A stretch of 64,000 nt of DNA from Taeniopygia guttata. Taxonomy: Eukaryota > Chordata > Aves > Passeriformes > Estrildidae. The stretch lies in contig NC_133025.1 in the NCBI RefSeq assembly GCF_048771995.1, positions 1,736,001-1,800,000 of the forward strand, given 5' to 3'. Under the pieces are notes generated by a model. It was not told the DNA's origin. It searched no databases and worked only from the letters and a program-made list of their open reading frames with translations. Position numbers and translations under genes: made by a program. Position 1 is the first letter of the stretch. Each line of letters starts with the position of its first letter. This document shows positions 33,601 through 48,600 of the stretch, piece by piece.

Positions 33601-36600
33601 TCTGATTTCATATCGATTTAATTCTGAATTAATTCTTGATTTAATTCTGAATTAATTCTTGATTTAATTCTGAATTAATTCTTGATTTAATTCTGAATTA
33701 ATTCTTGATTTAATTCTGATTTCATTATTGATTTAATTCTGAATTAACTCTTGATTAATTCTGATTTAATTCTTGATTTAATTCTTGATTTAATTCTTGA
33801 CTTAATTCTGATCTAATTATTTATTTAATTCTGAATTAATTTTTGATTTAATTTTGATTTAATTCTGTTTTAATTCCCTCATTTTAAAATAATCTAAAAT
33901 GAATGAATCAACTACTTAAAAAAACCTTTTATTTCAGTAAAGATTTGCAAAATGCATCTGTCTATAAGCTTGAAACATTGTTTTTTTAGAGATAATTTAA
34001 TTCTGGAGGTTTTAATAATTTGCTTTATTTCTCTTTTTAGACTCTGTCACTGGAATAATCCCTACCAGCACATCTGGAATGAGCTGAACTTTTCTGGTTT
34101 TTCTGCTGCTTTAAATTCCACCACTCTGATTTTTTTTTCCACAGCAGGCAGGGAAAAAATTTGGATTAGGAAGATTTACACCAGGGGGAAAGGCAGGAGA
34201 GCCACAAAAAATCAATCAAAGAAGATTTATTGAGATTTCTTGAGTTTTTAACCCATTTTTGGAGGATGAAGAGGAAGAAAGGCAGTCAAGATAAACTCTA
34301 TTAAAAATAGTAAAAAAAAATAAAATTAAGACTTGGAATCAGCTTTAAAAATCTTATTTAAATAGAGATAGTCACTGCAGAAAAATAGATTTAAATAGAT
34401 ATTTAAATAGAGATATCCACTGCAGAAAAATATATTTAAATAGATATTTAAATAGAGATATCCACTGCAGAAAAATATATTTAAATAGAGATATCCAGTG
34501 CAGAAAAAAAAACCAAACCTGTGTTGACCTTCCAACACTAATTATTAGGGCTAAAAAATCACCTCAGGGACCGTGAGCTGCCAAAATAATGTTCTTTTTT
34601 CCTTCTCCCAGGAAAACTTGTAATAATTTCATCATTTTGGAGCAGTTCCGTGTGGCTGGGAGATTTTCAGCTGCACTCCCAAGCCAAAAACCAGGGAGGT
34701 TGTGATTTATTTGGAGGATTGGATCAAAAAAATGAAATTTCACTGTGAGATTTGTAACCCCTGATAGTTTCTGCTCACTCATCCCTCAGAGGGATGGGAA
34801 AAAAACCTAAAAAGTGGGGAAAAACCCTAAAAAATAGGAAGAAACCCTAAAAAATGGGGAAAAAAAGTCCTAAAAAGTGAGGAAGAAACCCTAAAAAATG
34901 AAGAAGAAACCCTAAAAAGTGAGAAAAAAAACCCTAAAAAGTGGAGAAGGAACTCTAAAAAGTGAGGAAGAAACCCTAAAAAATAGGAAGAAACCCCAAA
35001 AAGTGGAAAAGAAACCCTAAAAAGTGGAGAAGAAACCCTAAAAAGTGGAGAAGAAACTCTAAAAAATGGGGAAGAAACCCTAAAAAGTGACAAAGAAACG
35101 CTGAAAATTGGAGAAGAAACCCTAAAAAATGGGGAAGAAAAGATAAAAAGTGTAGAAGAAACCCTAAAAAGTGGGGAAGAAACACTAAAAAATAGTAAGA
35201 AACCCTAAAAAGTGAAAAAGAAACCCTAAAAAGTGAGGAAGAAACCCTAAAAATGAGGAAGGAACTCTAAAAAGTGAGGAAGAAACCCTAAAAAATAGGA
35301 AGAAACCCTAAAAAGTGAAAAAGAAACCCTAAAAAGTGGAGAAGAAACCCTAAAAATTGAGGAAAAAACCCTAAAAAATGGAGAAGAAACCCTAAAAAGT
35401 GGAGAAGGAACCCTAAAAAATGGGGAAGAAACCCTAAAAAATGGGGGAAAAAACCCTAAAAAGTGAGGAAGAAACCCTAAAAAGTGAAAAAGAAACCCTA
35501 AAAAGTGGAGAGGAAACCCTAATAAGTGAAAAAGAAACCCTAAAAAGTGAAAAAGAAACCCTAAAAAGTGAAAAAGAAACCCTAAAAATTGGGGAGGAAA
35601 CCCTAAAAAGTGGAGAAGGAACCCTAAAAAGTGAAAAAGAAACCCTAAAAATTGGGGAAGAAACCCTAAAAAATGGGGGAAAAAACCCTAAAAAGTGAGG
35701 AAGAAACCCTAATAAGTGAAAAAGAAACCCTAAAAAGTGAAAAAGAAACCCTAAAAAGTGAAAAAGAAACCCTAAAAATTGGGGAGGAAACCCTAAAAAG
35801 TGGAGAAGGAACCCTAAAAAGTGAAAAAGAAACCCTAAAAATTGGGGAAGAAACCCTAAAAAATGGGGGAAAAAACCCTAAAAAGTGAGGAAGGAACCCT
35901 AAAAAGTGAGGAAGGAACTCTAAAAAGTGAGGAAGAAACCCTAAAAAATAGGAAGAAACCCTAAAAAGTGAAAAAGAAACCCTAAAAAGTGGAGAGGAAA
36001 CCCTAAAAAATGAGGAAGAAACCCTAAAAAATGGGGAAAAAAAACCCTAAAAAGTGAGGAAGAAACCCTAAATAGTGACAAAGAAACCCTAAAAATTGGA
36101 GAAGAAACCCTAAAAAATGGAGAAGAAAAGATAAAAAGTGGAGAAGAAACCCTAAAAAGTGGGGAAGAAACCCTAAAAAATGAGGAAGAAACCCTAAAAA
36201 ATGGGGAAAAAAACCCCTAAAAAGTGAGGAAGAAACCCTAAATAGTGACAAAGAAACCCTAAAAATTGGAGAAGAAACCCTAAAAAATGGAGAAGAAAAG
36301 ATAAAAAGTGGAGAAGAAACCCTAAAAAGTGGAGAGGAAACCCTAAAAAATGAGGAAGAAACCCTAAAAAGTGAAAAAGAAACCCTAAAAAGTGAAAAAG
36401 AAACCCTAAAAATTGGGGAAGAAACTCTAAAAACTGGGGAAGAAACCCTAAAAAGGGGAGAAGAAACCCTAAAAACTGGGGAAGAAACCCTAAAAAATGG
36501 GGATGAAACACTAAAAATGGAGAAGGAACCCTAAAAAATGGAGAAGACACCATAAAAAGTGGAGAAAAACCCTAAAAAGTGAGGAAGAAACCCTAAAATG

Positions 36601-39600
36601 GCGTTTTGGAGTTGATTGCAAGGAATTAATTTGGAATTAAATTGGAATTAAATTGGAATTATTCCAGGTTACCTGTGGAAAAGAATCCTCTGACGCGCTG
36701 CAGAGAAACGTCTTTGGAGCGAGGCTTCTTCCTGGGAAAGAAAATTAAAAATATTGACCAATTTTAAACAGAAATTTTAAATTATTTGTGGTGATTTTAA
36801 TGTTTTGGATCCTCCTTTCTCCTGCTGAAATTCCAGGGGGACCCTTTTTTATTTCATTTTATTCTGTTAAATATAGAATTTTGACCTTTTTTTTTTTGTT
36901 TTTTTTTTAGCCCTGGGTTGATTGCAGGTTTAAAACCTCTCTGTTCTTACTTTTATAATTATAATAATTGCATAATTAATTACAGCCAGAGAAAACGAGG
37001 GCGGGAGGCTGCAGGGAATCCCAAAACTCACAGAAATTTCTTATTTTTTTATTTTTTATTTCAGTTCTCCTCGAGGTGAGGGGAGTGTGGTGACTCTGGT
37101 GACAGGACATTATTTAGGTGCCAAAATAATTTAAAATCCCAAATGTAACAGCTGAAAAATTTGGCTTTAGGGCTGCAGAAATATTTCTATTTTCCACATT
37201 TAATTTGGTCTAAAGAGGTGTCTGGGTTTCACCTTGAATGTTGACACGTGTGTGGAAAACCAGAACGAAATAACAATGTATGTATATATATAATATATAT
37301 ATATGTATATCATAAAAATATATTATATATATTTATTATATTTTTTTTATATATAAAAATATATAATTATATGTATATATATTTATATACATTTTATCTA
37401 TACATATAAATATATATATAAAATATATATCTATTTATTATATTTCTTTTATATGTATATATATAAAAAATATATGTACTTTGTTATTTCATTCTGGTTT
37501 TCCACACATGTGTCAACAATATGTATATTGTGTCAAAAAAGATACATTATATATATATAATATATTTAAAATATATAAAATATATAAAAATATATATTAT
37601 CTTATATAAATATGATATAATATAATATAATATGATATAATATAATATGATTATATGATATAATATAATATGATATGATATGATATAATATAATATGATA
37701 TGATATAATATAATATGATATAATATGATATAATATGATATGATATAATATGATATGATATGATATGATATGATATGATATGATATGATATGATATGATA
37801 TGATATGATATAATATGATATAATATAATATAATATAATATAATATAATATAATATAATATAATATAATATAATATAATATAATATAATATAATATAATA
37901 TAATATAATATAATATAATATAATATAATATAATATAATATAATATAATATAATATAATATAATATAATATAATATAATATAATATAATATAAACCATTC
38001 CCAGCAGAACTGGGAAATGTTGTTGAAATCAGAACAGGACAGAGAACATTTTTTCCTTTAAAATTGAAAAAGTTTTGAGTGCAGTTCCTGGTTTGAGGTG
38101 CAGGAGCTGCTCCTTACCACGGAGCCCGGGGGTGCAGTCAGCATTTCCAGGAGCTCCCTGGGGTAGGTTTGGGCAGAAGGTTCCAAAATGTCACCAGAGG
38201 ACGGAGTCCGAGAGCGCCGAGGAGTTCCTTGGCCTGGGGATGACTTCTCCTCTGGGAAGAGCTGGTTCCTGGAACCTGGGAAAGGCAATCCTCAATCAAA
38301 ATATTCGGAATATAAACGGGAAGGAACATTTCCGTTTTCATTTTCCATCCCTGGGAGCGGCCCAGGCCTGCCTGGATTGGGGTTTGGTGGTGGCTTCGTG
38401 TGGGAGAGGTTTTCCAGCCACTTCTGTCAGCCAGAGAGAAGTTTGAGAAGAGGATCCATGTTTGATAAGGGGATCCATGTTTGTTAAGGGGATCCATGTT
38501 TGATTAGAGGATCCATGTTTGATAAGGGGATCCAAGTTTGATAAGGGGATCCAAGTTTGATAAGGGGATCCAAGTTTGATAAGGGGATCCATCTTTGATA
38601 AGGGGATCCATGTTTCATAAGAAGATCCATGTTTGATAAAAGGATCCATGTTTGATAAGGGGATCCATGTTTGATAAGGGGATCCATGTTTGATAAGGGG
38701 ATCCATGTTTGATTAGAGGATCCATGTTTGATTAGAGGATCCATGTTTGATAAGGGGGTCCCTGTTTGATAAGAGAATCCATGTTTGATAAGGGGATCTA
38801 TGATAAGAGGATCCATGTTTGATAAGGGGATCCATGTTTCATAAGAAGATCCATGTTTGATAAAAGGATCCATGTTTGACAAGGGGATCCATGTTTGATA
38901 AGGGGATCCATGTGTGATAAGAGGATCCATGATTGATAAGGGAATCCATGTTTGATAAGGGGATCCATGTGTGATAAGAGAATCCATTTTTGATAAGAGA
39001 ATCCATGTTTGTAAGGGGATCCATGTTTGATTAGAGGATCCATGTTTGATAAGGGGGTCCCTGTTTGATAAGAGAATCCATGTTTGATAAGGGGATCTAT
39101 GATAAGAGGATCCGTGTTTGATAAGAGGATCCATGTTTGATAAGGGGATCCATGTTTGATAAGAGGATCCATGTTTGATAAGAGGATCCATGTGTGATAA
39201 GAGGATCCATCTTTGATAAGGGGATCCATGTTTGATAAGGGGATCCATGTTTGATAAAAGGATCCGTGTTTGATTAGAAGATCCATCTTTGATAAGGGGA
39301 TCCATGTTTCATAAGAAGATCCATGTTTGATAAAAGGATCCATGTTTGATTAGAGGATCCATTTTTGATAAGAGAATCCATGTTTGATTAGAGGATCCAT
39401 GTTTGATTAGAGGATCCATGTTTGATTAGAGGATCCATGTTTGCTAAGAGGATCCATGTTTGCTAAGAGGATCCATGTTTGATAAGGGGATCCATGTTTG
39501 ATAAGGGGATCCATGTGTGATAAGGGGATCCATGTGTGATAAGTGGATCCATGTGTGATAAGTGGATCCATGTTTACTCCTGAAAGAATTTCCTACCAAG

Positions 39601-42600
39601 CTTGTTGGTTTAGAAACCAAGAAAAAAAAAGGATAAATAAGAGAAGCTGCAACTGCCTGTTCCAATGAGCACTTTGTCTCTTGTGATCAATAAATGTAAA
39701 TTATGATTTTTGTAAGAATGTATAAAAAGCATCCATGCATGAATAAAACCAGCTTGGAGCCTTCTGAAAATGGAGAGCGTTGCTTTGCATTGTGACCTTC
39801 TCAACTAGGACAGTTTTGGTTCGCTAATTTGAGATTTCCCCGCTAATGAGCGCTAATGACCGTGGTGTTCAGTGTTTGCTAATCACCAGTGCACTCACTA
39901 CCATGTACTCACCTATTTCCTGCTGGGACTAGGGGAAAGGCAAAGCAACCTGAAAAGTTTCAAAGGCTATAAAGAGACATTTATTAACAGTAACTAAAAG
40001 GAAAAAAAAAAAAAAGAAATAAAAATCAAAACAAAAACTTTAGGATGCTTTTTCTCCCCTTACAACCTTTTCTTAATGACAAAGTAAAGAAACAAAACCC
40101 TAAAATTTCTGTCAGTTTATTGTTCTCCAGTTTTTTTCATCTTCCACACGTGTTTTTCACAGAAGTGTACACAGCTTTTTAGTAATTAGATAATTGATAT
40201 TGCTGCTGCAAATACATTTTAAGTGATGTATGGAAGTAAATTCTGTAACTCCCATACAAAACCACCACAGGTTTGGAGAAACCTGGGAGAGTGGAAGGTG
40301 TCCCTGCCCATGGCACTGGGTGGGCTTTAAGGTCCCTTCACATAAATCAGTTTTTTTAAATCACAATTATTTTGAATAATTCAAATTATTTCAAAATTGG
40401 GAAAAAAAAATCCATGAACTGGGATTTATCCTGTGCATAAAATCACATCAAAATGTGAAATGATGCCATAGAAATAACTTTATAAATATTGTTTGGTGTT
40501 CTTTCCTCTGAGGGCTCTGGTTTGCCAGGGAAGTTGTGGATTCCCCATCCCTGGAATAGTCCAAGGTGTCAGGGTTGGAACTGGATGGGCTTTAAATTCC
40601 CTCCCAACCCAAACCATCCAGGATTTTCATCGTTTCAAATCACTGGATGCCATGGATGAAAGCTGCCAATGGAAGTACAAAGCATTATCAGCTCCAAAAA
40701 TTGTTCAACTTCTGCTATTAAAAGATTTTTAAAAGAATTTATCTATTTTCTCTCTGTTTTTTTTTTTTTTTTTTTACTCTGTACACCAGCAAAAGATCTT
40801 GCCCAGCAGTTCATTAAAAAAAGAATTATAAACCTCTCATAATCTCCCACAAGCAATCTTCCCCCTCTCCAATCTCACTAAAAATCTCCCTTTTAAAGAC
40901 AACCTTGGGGCAAGGTCTGCAAAATAAATTATTTCCCACAGTCCAGGAGAAGAGTGGAGCTCTAGAAATAAGAGAGTTGAACTTATTTAAACACCTCTAA
41001 ATGGGGCTCTGAGTGAATTTAATGGTGTGTAGTAAATTTAAAAGTTACTTTATGAGCAGCAGGATTGCCAAAAATCTTGCAGTGTTAATGAAGTTTCTGT
41101 AAGTGACAAGCGACTCTCTGGAAGAGGAATACAAAGTCCTTTAAAGGAGCTTCAGATACTTAAATATATCTCCAAAAATACCAGGTTTATATAAAAATCT
41201 TTTCTTTTTAATCCTCAGGCTTTTCCCTTCTTTTCTAATCATCTCTCTAGGGTTTGGTGGGGTTTGTTGCCTTTGAGACAAAATGTCCCCAGCGTTTTTA
41301 AAGCAAGAAAATACAATATTATAGCAAATAAGGCAAGGAAATCACCTTTTTTTTCATATCAGATGAAGGTGGGAATTTCTGGAAATTAAAATAAAATCTA
41401 CTTAATTTAAAGCTAAATAAGATTTTTCAGCAAAGTCTTCACTGCTGTAGCTCTGAGGAGCCACAATGTGTGCAGAAGCTTTTCCTGTGTCCGCTGGGAA
41501 ATTAATATTATTCATTCTTCCATGATCCAAAATGACATGAAATTATGAACTGATGAATATTGCACTGTCCTTTATTAAAATTTACAGACATTTTGGCCTT
41601 TTTTCAGATGCTTTTATTTGCAGCCTTCCCCAGCTGTGGATATTGGCTCTGTGCTCCTGAGGGAATTGATTCTCCACCCTGCTCCAATGGATCTAAAATG
41701 GATCCAAACTAGGAAATTCCTGGAGTCAGAGGGAAAAGTTCCTAAAAATTTGCTTATTTTTAATTAATATTGCTCATTCTTTTACCATAATATCCTTTTT
41801 GTTTATTTTTTTTTTTTATTCCAGTAAAGTTCTTCTCCCTCTCTTTCCCTCCTGGCGTCAATTCTGTGGCTGCAGGATCAAGGAATTGATCTGTCTGAAA
41901 GTTACGGAGAGTTTTGGGGTTTGTGTTGTGCTAATTTAGGAATTGACATAATTTAATAGATTTAATAAATTTAGGAAATCATTTTTGGTTTGCTTTTGCT
42001 GTGTTAATTTAGGAATTGACATATTTAATAGATTTAATAAATTTAGGAAGTTACATAAGGAGGGTCTGGAGAGGAGGAGGTGAGGGGAGACTCCTCGGGG
42101 TCTCTCCAATCCCTGCTCCCTGTGACAGGGACAGGAAACAAGGGGAGCTGTGCCAGGTTTCGGTTGGATTTTGGGAAAATTTCTTCCCCCAGAGGGTGGT
42201 GGGCACTGCCAGGCTCCCCAGGGAATGGGCACATTCCCAAAACTCCTCCAGGAGCATTTGGACACCACTCCCTGGGTGGGATTTTGGGGTGTCTGCGCCT
42301 GGATGATCCTTGCGGGTCCCTTCCCCCTCAGGAATTCCATGGAATTCTGCCTGGAACCATTCCCTGACCCGAGTTACACAAGCAGGAATGAGAGCAGGCA
42401 CTTGGATGAGCTGGAAGTGGCCATTCAGGGGTTAAAAGGCTTCTTTGAAACACACCACAGATCGTTTGGGATTGATGGCTCACCCCAAAACATGTGGAGT
42501 GGAGTTTTAAGTTGTCTTCTCATCTCATTATCCTGATTTTCCTGCTCCTTGGGCCATCCTGGGGAAGGGCAAAGGGAAGTCCCGGTGCCATCCCAGTTTT

Positions 42601-45600
42601 TTGTTGTGCCAGTTTGGGGGGCACAAAGTCCAGCCATGAGCACCCCTCACTTGGGATTTATCTGGAATGGGAGATCCAGAGCCCAAATCCATCCTCAGGA
42701 GTCAGCAAACTCCATCCAGAGCCCAAAAAAGAGTCAGAAATTCCATCCAGAGCCCAAATCCATCCTCAGGAGTCAGCAAACACCATCCAGAGACCAAAAA
42801 AGAGTCAGAAATTCCATCCAGAGCCCAAATCCATCCTCAGGAGTCAGCAAACTCCATCCAGAGCCCAAAAAAAGAGTCAGCAAATTCCATCCTGAGCCCA
42901 AATCCATCCTCAGAGGGGTCAGGAAACTCCATCTGAGCCAAAAATCATGCTCAGAAGAGCTGGAAACTCCATCTGAGCCCAAATCCATTCTCAGGAGAGA
43001 TGGAAACTCCATCTGAGCACAAAATCCTCCTCAGAGGAGTCAGGAAACTCCATCTGAGCTCAAAATTATTCTCAGAGGGGTCAGGAAACTCCATCCAGAG
43101 TCCAAAAAAAGAGTCAGAAACTCATCCAGAGCCCAAAATCATCCTCAGAGGAGTCAGGAAACTCCATCTGAGCCCAAATCCATCCTCTGGAGAGCTGGAA
43201 ACTCCATCTGAGCCCAAAAAAGTCAGGAGAACATCCAGAGCCCAAAACCATCCTCAGGAGAGTCAGGAAACTCCATCTGAACCCAGATTCATCCTCAGAT
43301 GGGTCAGGAAACTCCATCTGAGCCCAAAAAAGAGTCAGAAAGCTCCATCCAGAGCCCAAAAAAGCATCAGGAAACTCCATCTGAGCCCAAAAATGTAAGG
43401 AGAACATCCAGAGCCCAAAACCATCCTCAGGAGAGTCAGAAAACTCCATCTGAGCCCAAAATCATCCACAGAGGAATCAGGATACTCCATCTAAGCTCAG
43501 AACCTTTCTCAGAGGGGTCAGGAAACTCCATCTGAGCCAGAAATCACGTTCAGAAGAGCTGGAAACTCCATCTGAGCCCAAATCCATTCTCAGGAGAAAT
43601 GGAAACTCCATCTGAGCACAAAATCCTCCTCAGAGGAGTCAGGAAACTCCATCTGAGCTCAAAACTATTCTCAGAGGGGTCAGGAAACTCCATCCAGAGT
43701 CGATAAAAAGAGCCAGAAACTCATCCAGAGCCCAAAATCATCCTCAGAGGAGTCAGGAAACTCCATCTGAGCCCAAATCCATCCTCAGAAGAGCTGGAAA
43801 CTCCATCTGAGCCCAAAAAAGTCAGGAGAACATCCAGAGCCCAAAATCATCCTCGGGAGAGTCAGGAAGCTCCATCTGAGCCCAAATCCATCCTCAGGAG
43901 AGTCAGGAAACTCCATCTGAGCCCAAAAAAGAGGCAGGAAGCTCCATCGAGAGCCCAAAAAAGCATCAGGAAACTCAATCTGAGCCCAAAAAAAAGAGTC
44001 AGGAAATCATCCAGAGCCCAAAACCATCCTCAGGAGAGTCAGGAAACTCCATCTGAGCCCAAAATCATCCACAGAGGAATCAGGAAACTCCATCTAAACC
44101 CAAAACCTTTCTCAGAGGGGTCAGAAAACTCCATCTGAGCCCAAATCCATCCTCAGGAGAGCTGGAAACTCCATCTGAGCCCAAAATCCTCCTCAGAGGA
44201 ATCAGGAAACTCCATCTAAACCCAAAACTATTCTCAGATGAATCAGTAAACTCCATCCAGAGTCTAAAAAAAGAATTGGAAACTCATCCAGAGCCCAAAA
44301 TCATCCTCAGAGGAGTCAGGAAACTCCATCTGAGCACAAATCCATTCTCAGGAGAGCTGGAAACTCCATCTGAGCACAAAAATGTCAGAACATCCAGAGT
44401 CCAAAACCATCCTCAGGTGAGTCAGGAAACTCCATCTGAGCCCAAAATCATCCACAGAGGGATCAGGAAACTCCATCTAAACCCAAAACCTTTCTCAGAG
44501 GGGTCAGAAAACTCCATCTGAGCCCAAAATCCTCCTCAGAGGAATCAGGAAACTCCATCTAAACCCAAAACTATTCTCAGACGGGTCAGGAAACTCCATC
44601 CAGAGTCTAAAAAAAGAATCAGAAACTCATCCAGAGCCCAAAATCATCCTCAGAGGAGTCAGGAAACTCATCTGAGCCCAAATCCATCCTCAGGAGAGCT
44701 GGAAACTTCATCTGAGCCCAAAACTGTCAGGAGAACATCCAGAGCCCAAAACCATCCTCAGGAGAGTCAGGAAACTCCATCTGAGCCCAAAATCCTCCTC
44801 AGAGGAATCAGGAAACTCCATCTAAACCCAAAACTATTCTCAGACGGGTCAGAAAACTCCATCTGAGCCCAAATCCATCCTCAGGAGAGTTGGAAACTCC
44901 ATCTGAGCACAAAATCCTCCTCAGAGGAGTCAGGAAACTCCATCTGAGCTCAAAACTATTCTCAGAGGGGTCAGGAAACTCCATCCAGAGTCCAAAAAAA
45001 GAGTCAGAAACTCATCCAGAGCCCAAAATCATCCTCAGAGGAGTCAGGAAACTCCATCTGAGCCCAAATCCATTCTCAGGAGATCTGGAAACTCCATCTG
45101 AGCCCAAAAAAGTCAGGAGAACATCCAGAGCCCAAAACCATTCTCAGGAGAGTCAGGAAACTCCATCTGAACCCAGATCCATCCTCAGATGGGTCAGGAA
45201 ACTCCATCTGAGCCCAAAAAAGAGGCAGGAAGCTCCATCCAGAGCACAAAAAAGCATCAGGAAACTCAATCTGAGCCCAAAAATGTCAGGAGAACATCCA
45301 GAGCCCAAAACCATCCTCAGGAGAGTCAGAAAACTCCATCTGAGCCCAAATCCATTCCCAGATGATTCAGCAAACTCCATCTGAGCCCAAAAAAAAGAGT
45401 CAGGAAATCATCCGGAGCCCAAAACCATCCGGAGCCCAAAACCATCCTCAGGAGAGTCAGGAAACTCCATCTGAGCTCAAAACCTTTCTCAGAGGGGTCA
45501 GAAAACTCCATCTGAGCCCAAATCCATCCTCAGGAGAGCTGAAAACTCCATCTGAGCCCAAAACCATTCTCAGGAGAGCTGGAAACTCCATCTGAGCACC

Positions 45601-48600
45601 AAAAAGTCAGGAGAACATCCAGAGTCCAAAACCATCCTCAGGAGAGTCAGGAAACTCCATCTGAGCCCAAAAAAGGAGTCAGGAAACCATCCAGAGCCCA
45701 AAACCATCCTCAGGAGAGTTGAAAACTCCATCTGAGCCCAAAATCATCCTCTCCTGAAGGAATCAGCCTGGGAGAGCCATGGCAGAAGAGCTCGTGGATG
45801 TTTCAGGTCTCACGAGCTGCATCATTTCCAGATTTCAGTAAATTAATTAACAATAAATAGGACTTTTCTGCTGATAAAACCACTTTACCTGCCCCGCTGT
45901 TGGTGCCTTGAATGTCCAAAGAGTCAGGTGGCTCCAAGCCCAGGTAGACCTTGACAAGGTGAGTCAGCTCTGTGAATGCCTGCTCCAGCTCATCTGCAGA
46001 GAGGGAAATGCATTTCATGGCAGAGAGAAAAGAAACGGAATAAAAACCCAACTTTTCATCAGTGCAAAGACACAAATCACATGAATTTGACGCAGAAATA
46101 AGTTTTTAACTTAGCCAGAAAATACAGAAATACTCGTTTGTCACAGAAATACATTTTTAACTTAGCCAGAAAATACAGAAATACATTGTTTGTCACAGAA
46201 ATACATTTTTAATGTCTCTTGGGGAGAAATACCTTCATCTTCATAAACAGCACACTGAGAAAAAGCTGAAATTCAGCCTCTGCACTCTCCTAAATATTTC
46301 CCTATCGGTTTATTTCTTTAGGGCCATGTTTAAATTGCAAGCTCTGTGTGCCACATTTACAAATTTGCAATACTTACACCACGGTGCTGTCATTTAATGT
46401 GGGGAGCCCCAAAAAACACCTCTACAAAAGGAATGAATGACAGAGGGATTCCTTCCAGAAAGGATTCTCCCACCTGCTGTTGGAACCCTGGATGCTGGGA
46501 ATTCCAGATGCAGGAGAACTCTGCACTGACCTGAGGCTGTGGAGAAGCTTCCAGAATTCAAAAATAAAACTGAGATTATAGGTGTGGAGTTTGAATGGAA
46601 GTGTGTGATATCACAGGGTGGGAAACTCAGAATTTAAGGGTTTAGAATGCAGGAATAGATATAAAATAAGATGGAGGTTTTGGGGCGGTGGCTGGTCCTT
46701 CTTCACCTCCTTCTCCATTGGTTTGGGTGTAATTGGATAAAAAATCCACATTGAGGGGCATGAGTGGTTGGTTATTGGGTTAAAGTGAAAATAATTTAGG
46801 TGTCATTTCTTAATTAGTTTATTCTTAAAAGGCCTCGTAGAGAGAGAGAAGTGTGGCTCCATTTTTAGTTTGTTAGAGTAGAACTTGGGTTTTATGAGAC
46901 TGTAACGTAGATAAGAACTAATAAACATCTGAGTCCAAACAAGAAATATCACCTCACACATTTAACCCCAACCCTGGCAAAAAAGAAGATAAAAACTCCA
47001 CAACCTGCTGTCCCTCAATTCCTAATTATCCCAAAGGAAATCAGCAATGAACTTCTTGGAAGCTGCTGAGAATTCCAGACTTTCTGTGCTGCCAGGCACT
47101 GCCCCCAGGAGAACTCTGCATTGACCTGAGGCCGTGGTGAAGCTTCCAGAATGGAATGGCAGAACTGGGATTGTGGGGGTGGAGTTTGGATAGAAGTGTG
47201 TGATACCACAGGGTGGGAAACTCAGAGTTTAAGTGTTTAGAATACAATAATATCTATAAAACAAGATGGAGGTTTTAGGGTGGTGGCTGGTCCTTCTCCT
47301 TCTCCATGGGTTTGGGTGGTTTTGTGTAATTGGATAAAAAAGTCCACATTGAGGGGCGTGAGTGGTTGGTTATTGGGTTAAGGTGAAAATAATTGAGGTG
47401 TCATTTCTTAATTAGTTTATTCTTAGAAGGCCTTGTAGAGAGAGAAGTGGGGCTCCATTTTTAGTTTGTTAGAGTAGAACTTGGGTTTTATGAGACTGTA
47501 ACAGAGATAAGAACTAATAAACATGTGAGTCCAAACAAGAAATATCACCTCACACATTTAACCCCAACCCTGGCAAAAAAGAAGATAAAAACTCCACAAC
47601 CTGCTGCCCCTCAATTCCTAATTATCCCAAAGGAAATCAGCCATGAACTCACCTGTGTAGATGACAGCATGGAAGTACCCCGGGAAATCCTGATTTATTT
47701 GGAGGTACGTGTCCACTCTGGCCACCGCCTCTCTGATCTCTGCCCTGCTGAACAATCCTGTCCTCCTCAGGTGCTCCCCATATTTCCATTTATCCTTGGG
47801 GACCAACAGCACGTACCTGGGTTTGAAGTAGGTGTTTTTCAAGCTACGGACGCCCTTGAAAATAAAGCAGAAAATAAAAAAAAAGTGGTTTTTTTTTTTT
47901 TTTTTGTGAGACTGTTTGTGGAATTTCAAGCTTTTTTTCTCTTGAAAATAAAGCGAAAAAACAGGGTTTTTATTCTTGAAGTTGGGTGTTTGTTGAAGTT
48001 GGAGCTGAGTTTTTTCTCCCTGAAAAACAAGAAAAAATGTGGTTTTACTCTTGAAATTGAATGTTTGTTAAATTTGGAGCTGAGTTTTTTCTCCCTGAAA
48101 AACAAGATTAAAAACATGTTTTTTTTCTTGAAATTGAGTGTTTGTCGAACAAGGAGCCCAGCTTTTTCTCCTTTAAAATGAAAAAACAGTGGTTTTTTTT
48201 TTTCTTGAAACTGAGTGTGGAATTTGGAGCTCAGTTTTTTCTCCTTGATAATAAAGCAGAAATAAATAGCGCGTTTTTGTTTTTTTTTTTTTTCTTGAAA
48301 TTGAGTGTTTGTGGAATTTGGAGTTCAGTTTTTTCTCCTTGAAAACAAAGCAGAAAAAAACCCCAGTGTTTTTATTTTTGTTGAAGTTGAGTGTTAAATT
48401 TGGAGCTGAGTTCTTTCTCCCTGAAAAACAAGATTTAAAAAGTGTTTTTTTCTTGAAATTGAGTGTTGTTGACCAAGGAACCCAGCTTTTTCTCTTTGAA
48501 AATAAAGCAGAGAAAAACAGTGGTTTTTTCTTGAAACTGACTGTTTGTGAAGTTTGGATCTCAGATTTTTCTGTTTGAAAATAAAGCAGAGAAACACAGG

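Noticed and set aside
34800-36600. Interstitial telomere repeat
   Set aside because: Only one CCCTAA per ~20 bp with unrelated sequence between; not a (CCCTAA)n tract.
37651-37998. Ile/Tyr repeat frame
   Set aside because: Translation of (TATAA)n/(TGATA)n.
38440-39590. CRISPR-like regular array
   Set aside because: Units are directly adjacent without unique spacers, in a vertebrate intron; it is a minisatellite. The same applies to the other arrays.
45803-46075. N-terminal extension ([13 protein letters not shown]...) of the LRGUK exon at 45889-45993
   Set aside because: A clear acceptor (CTGCAG|ATGA) lies at 45993 and the upstream part is intron.
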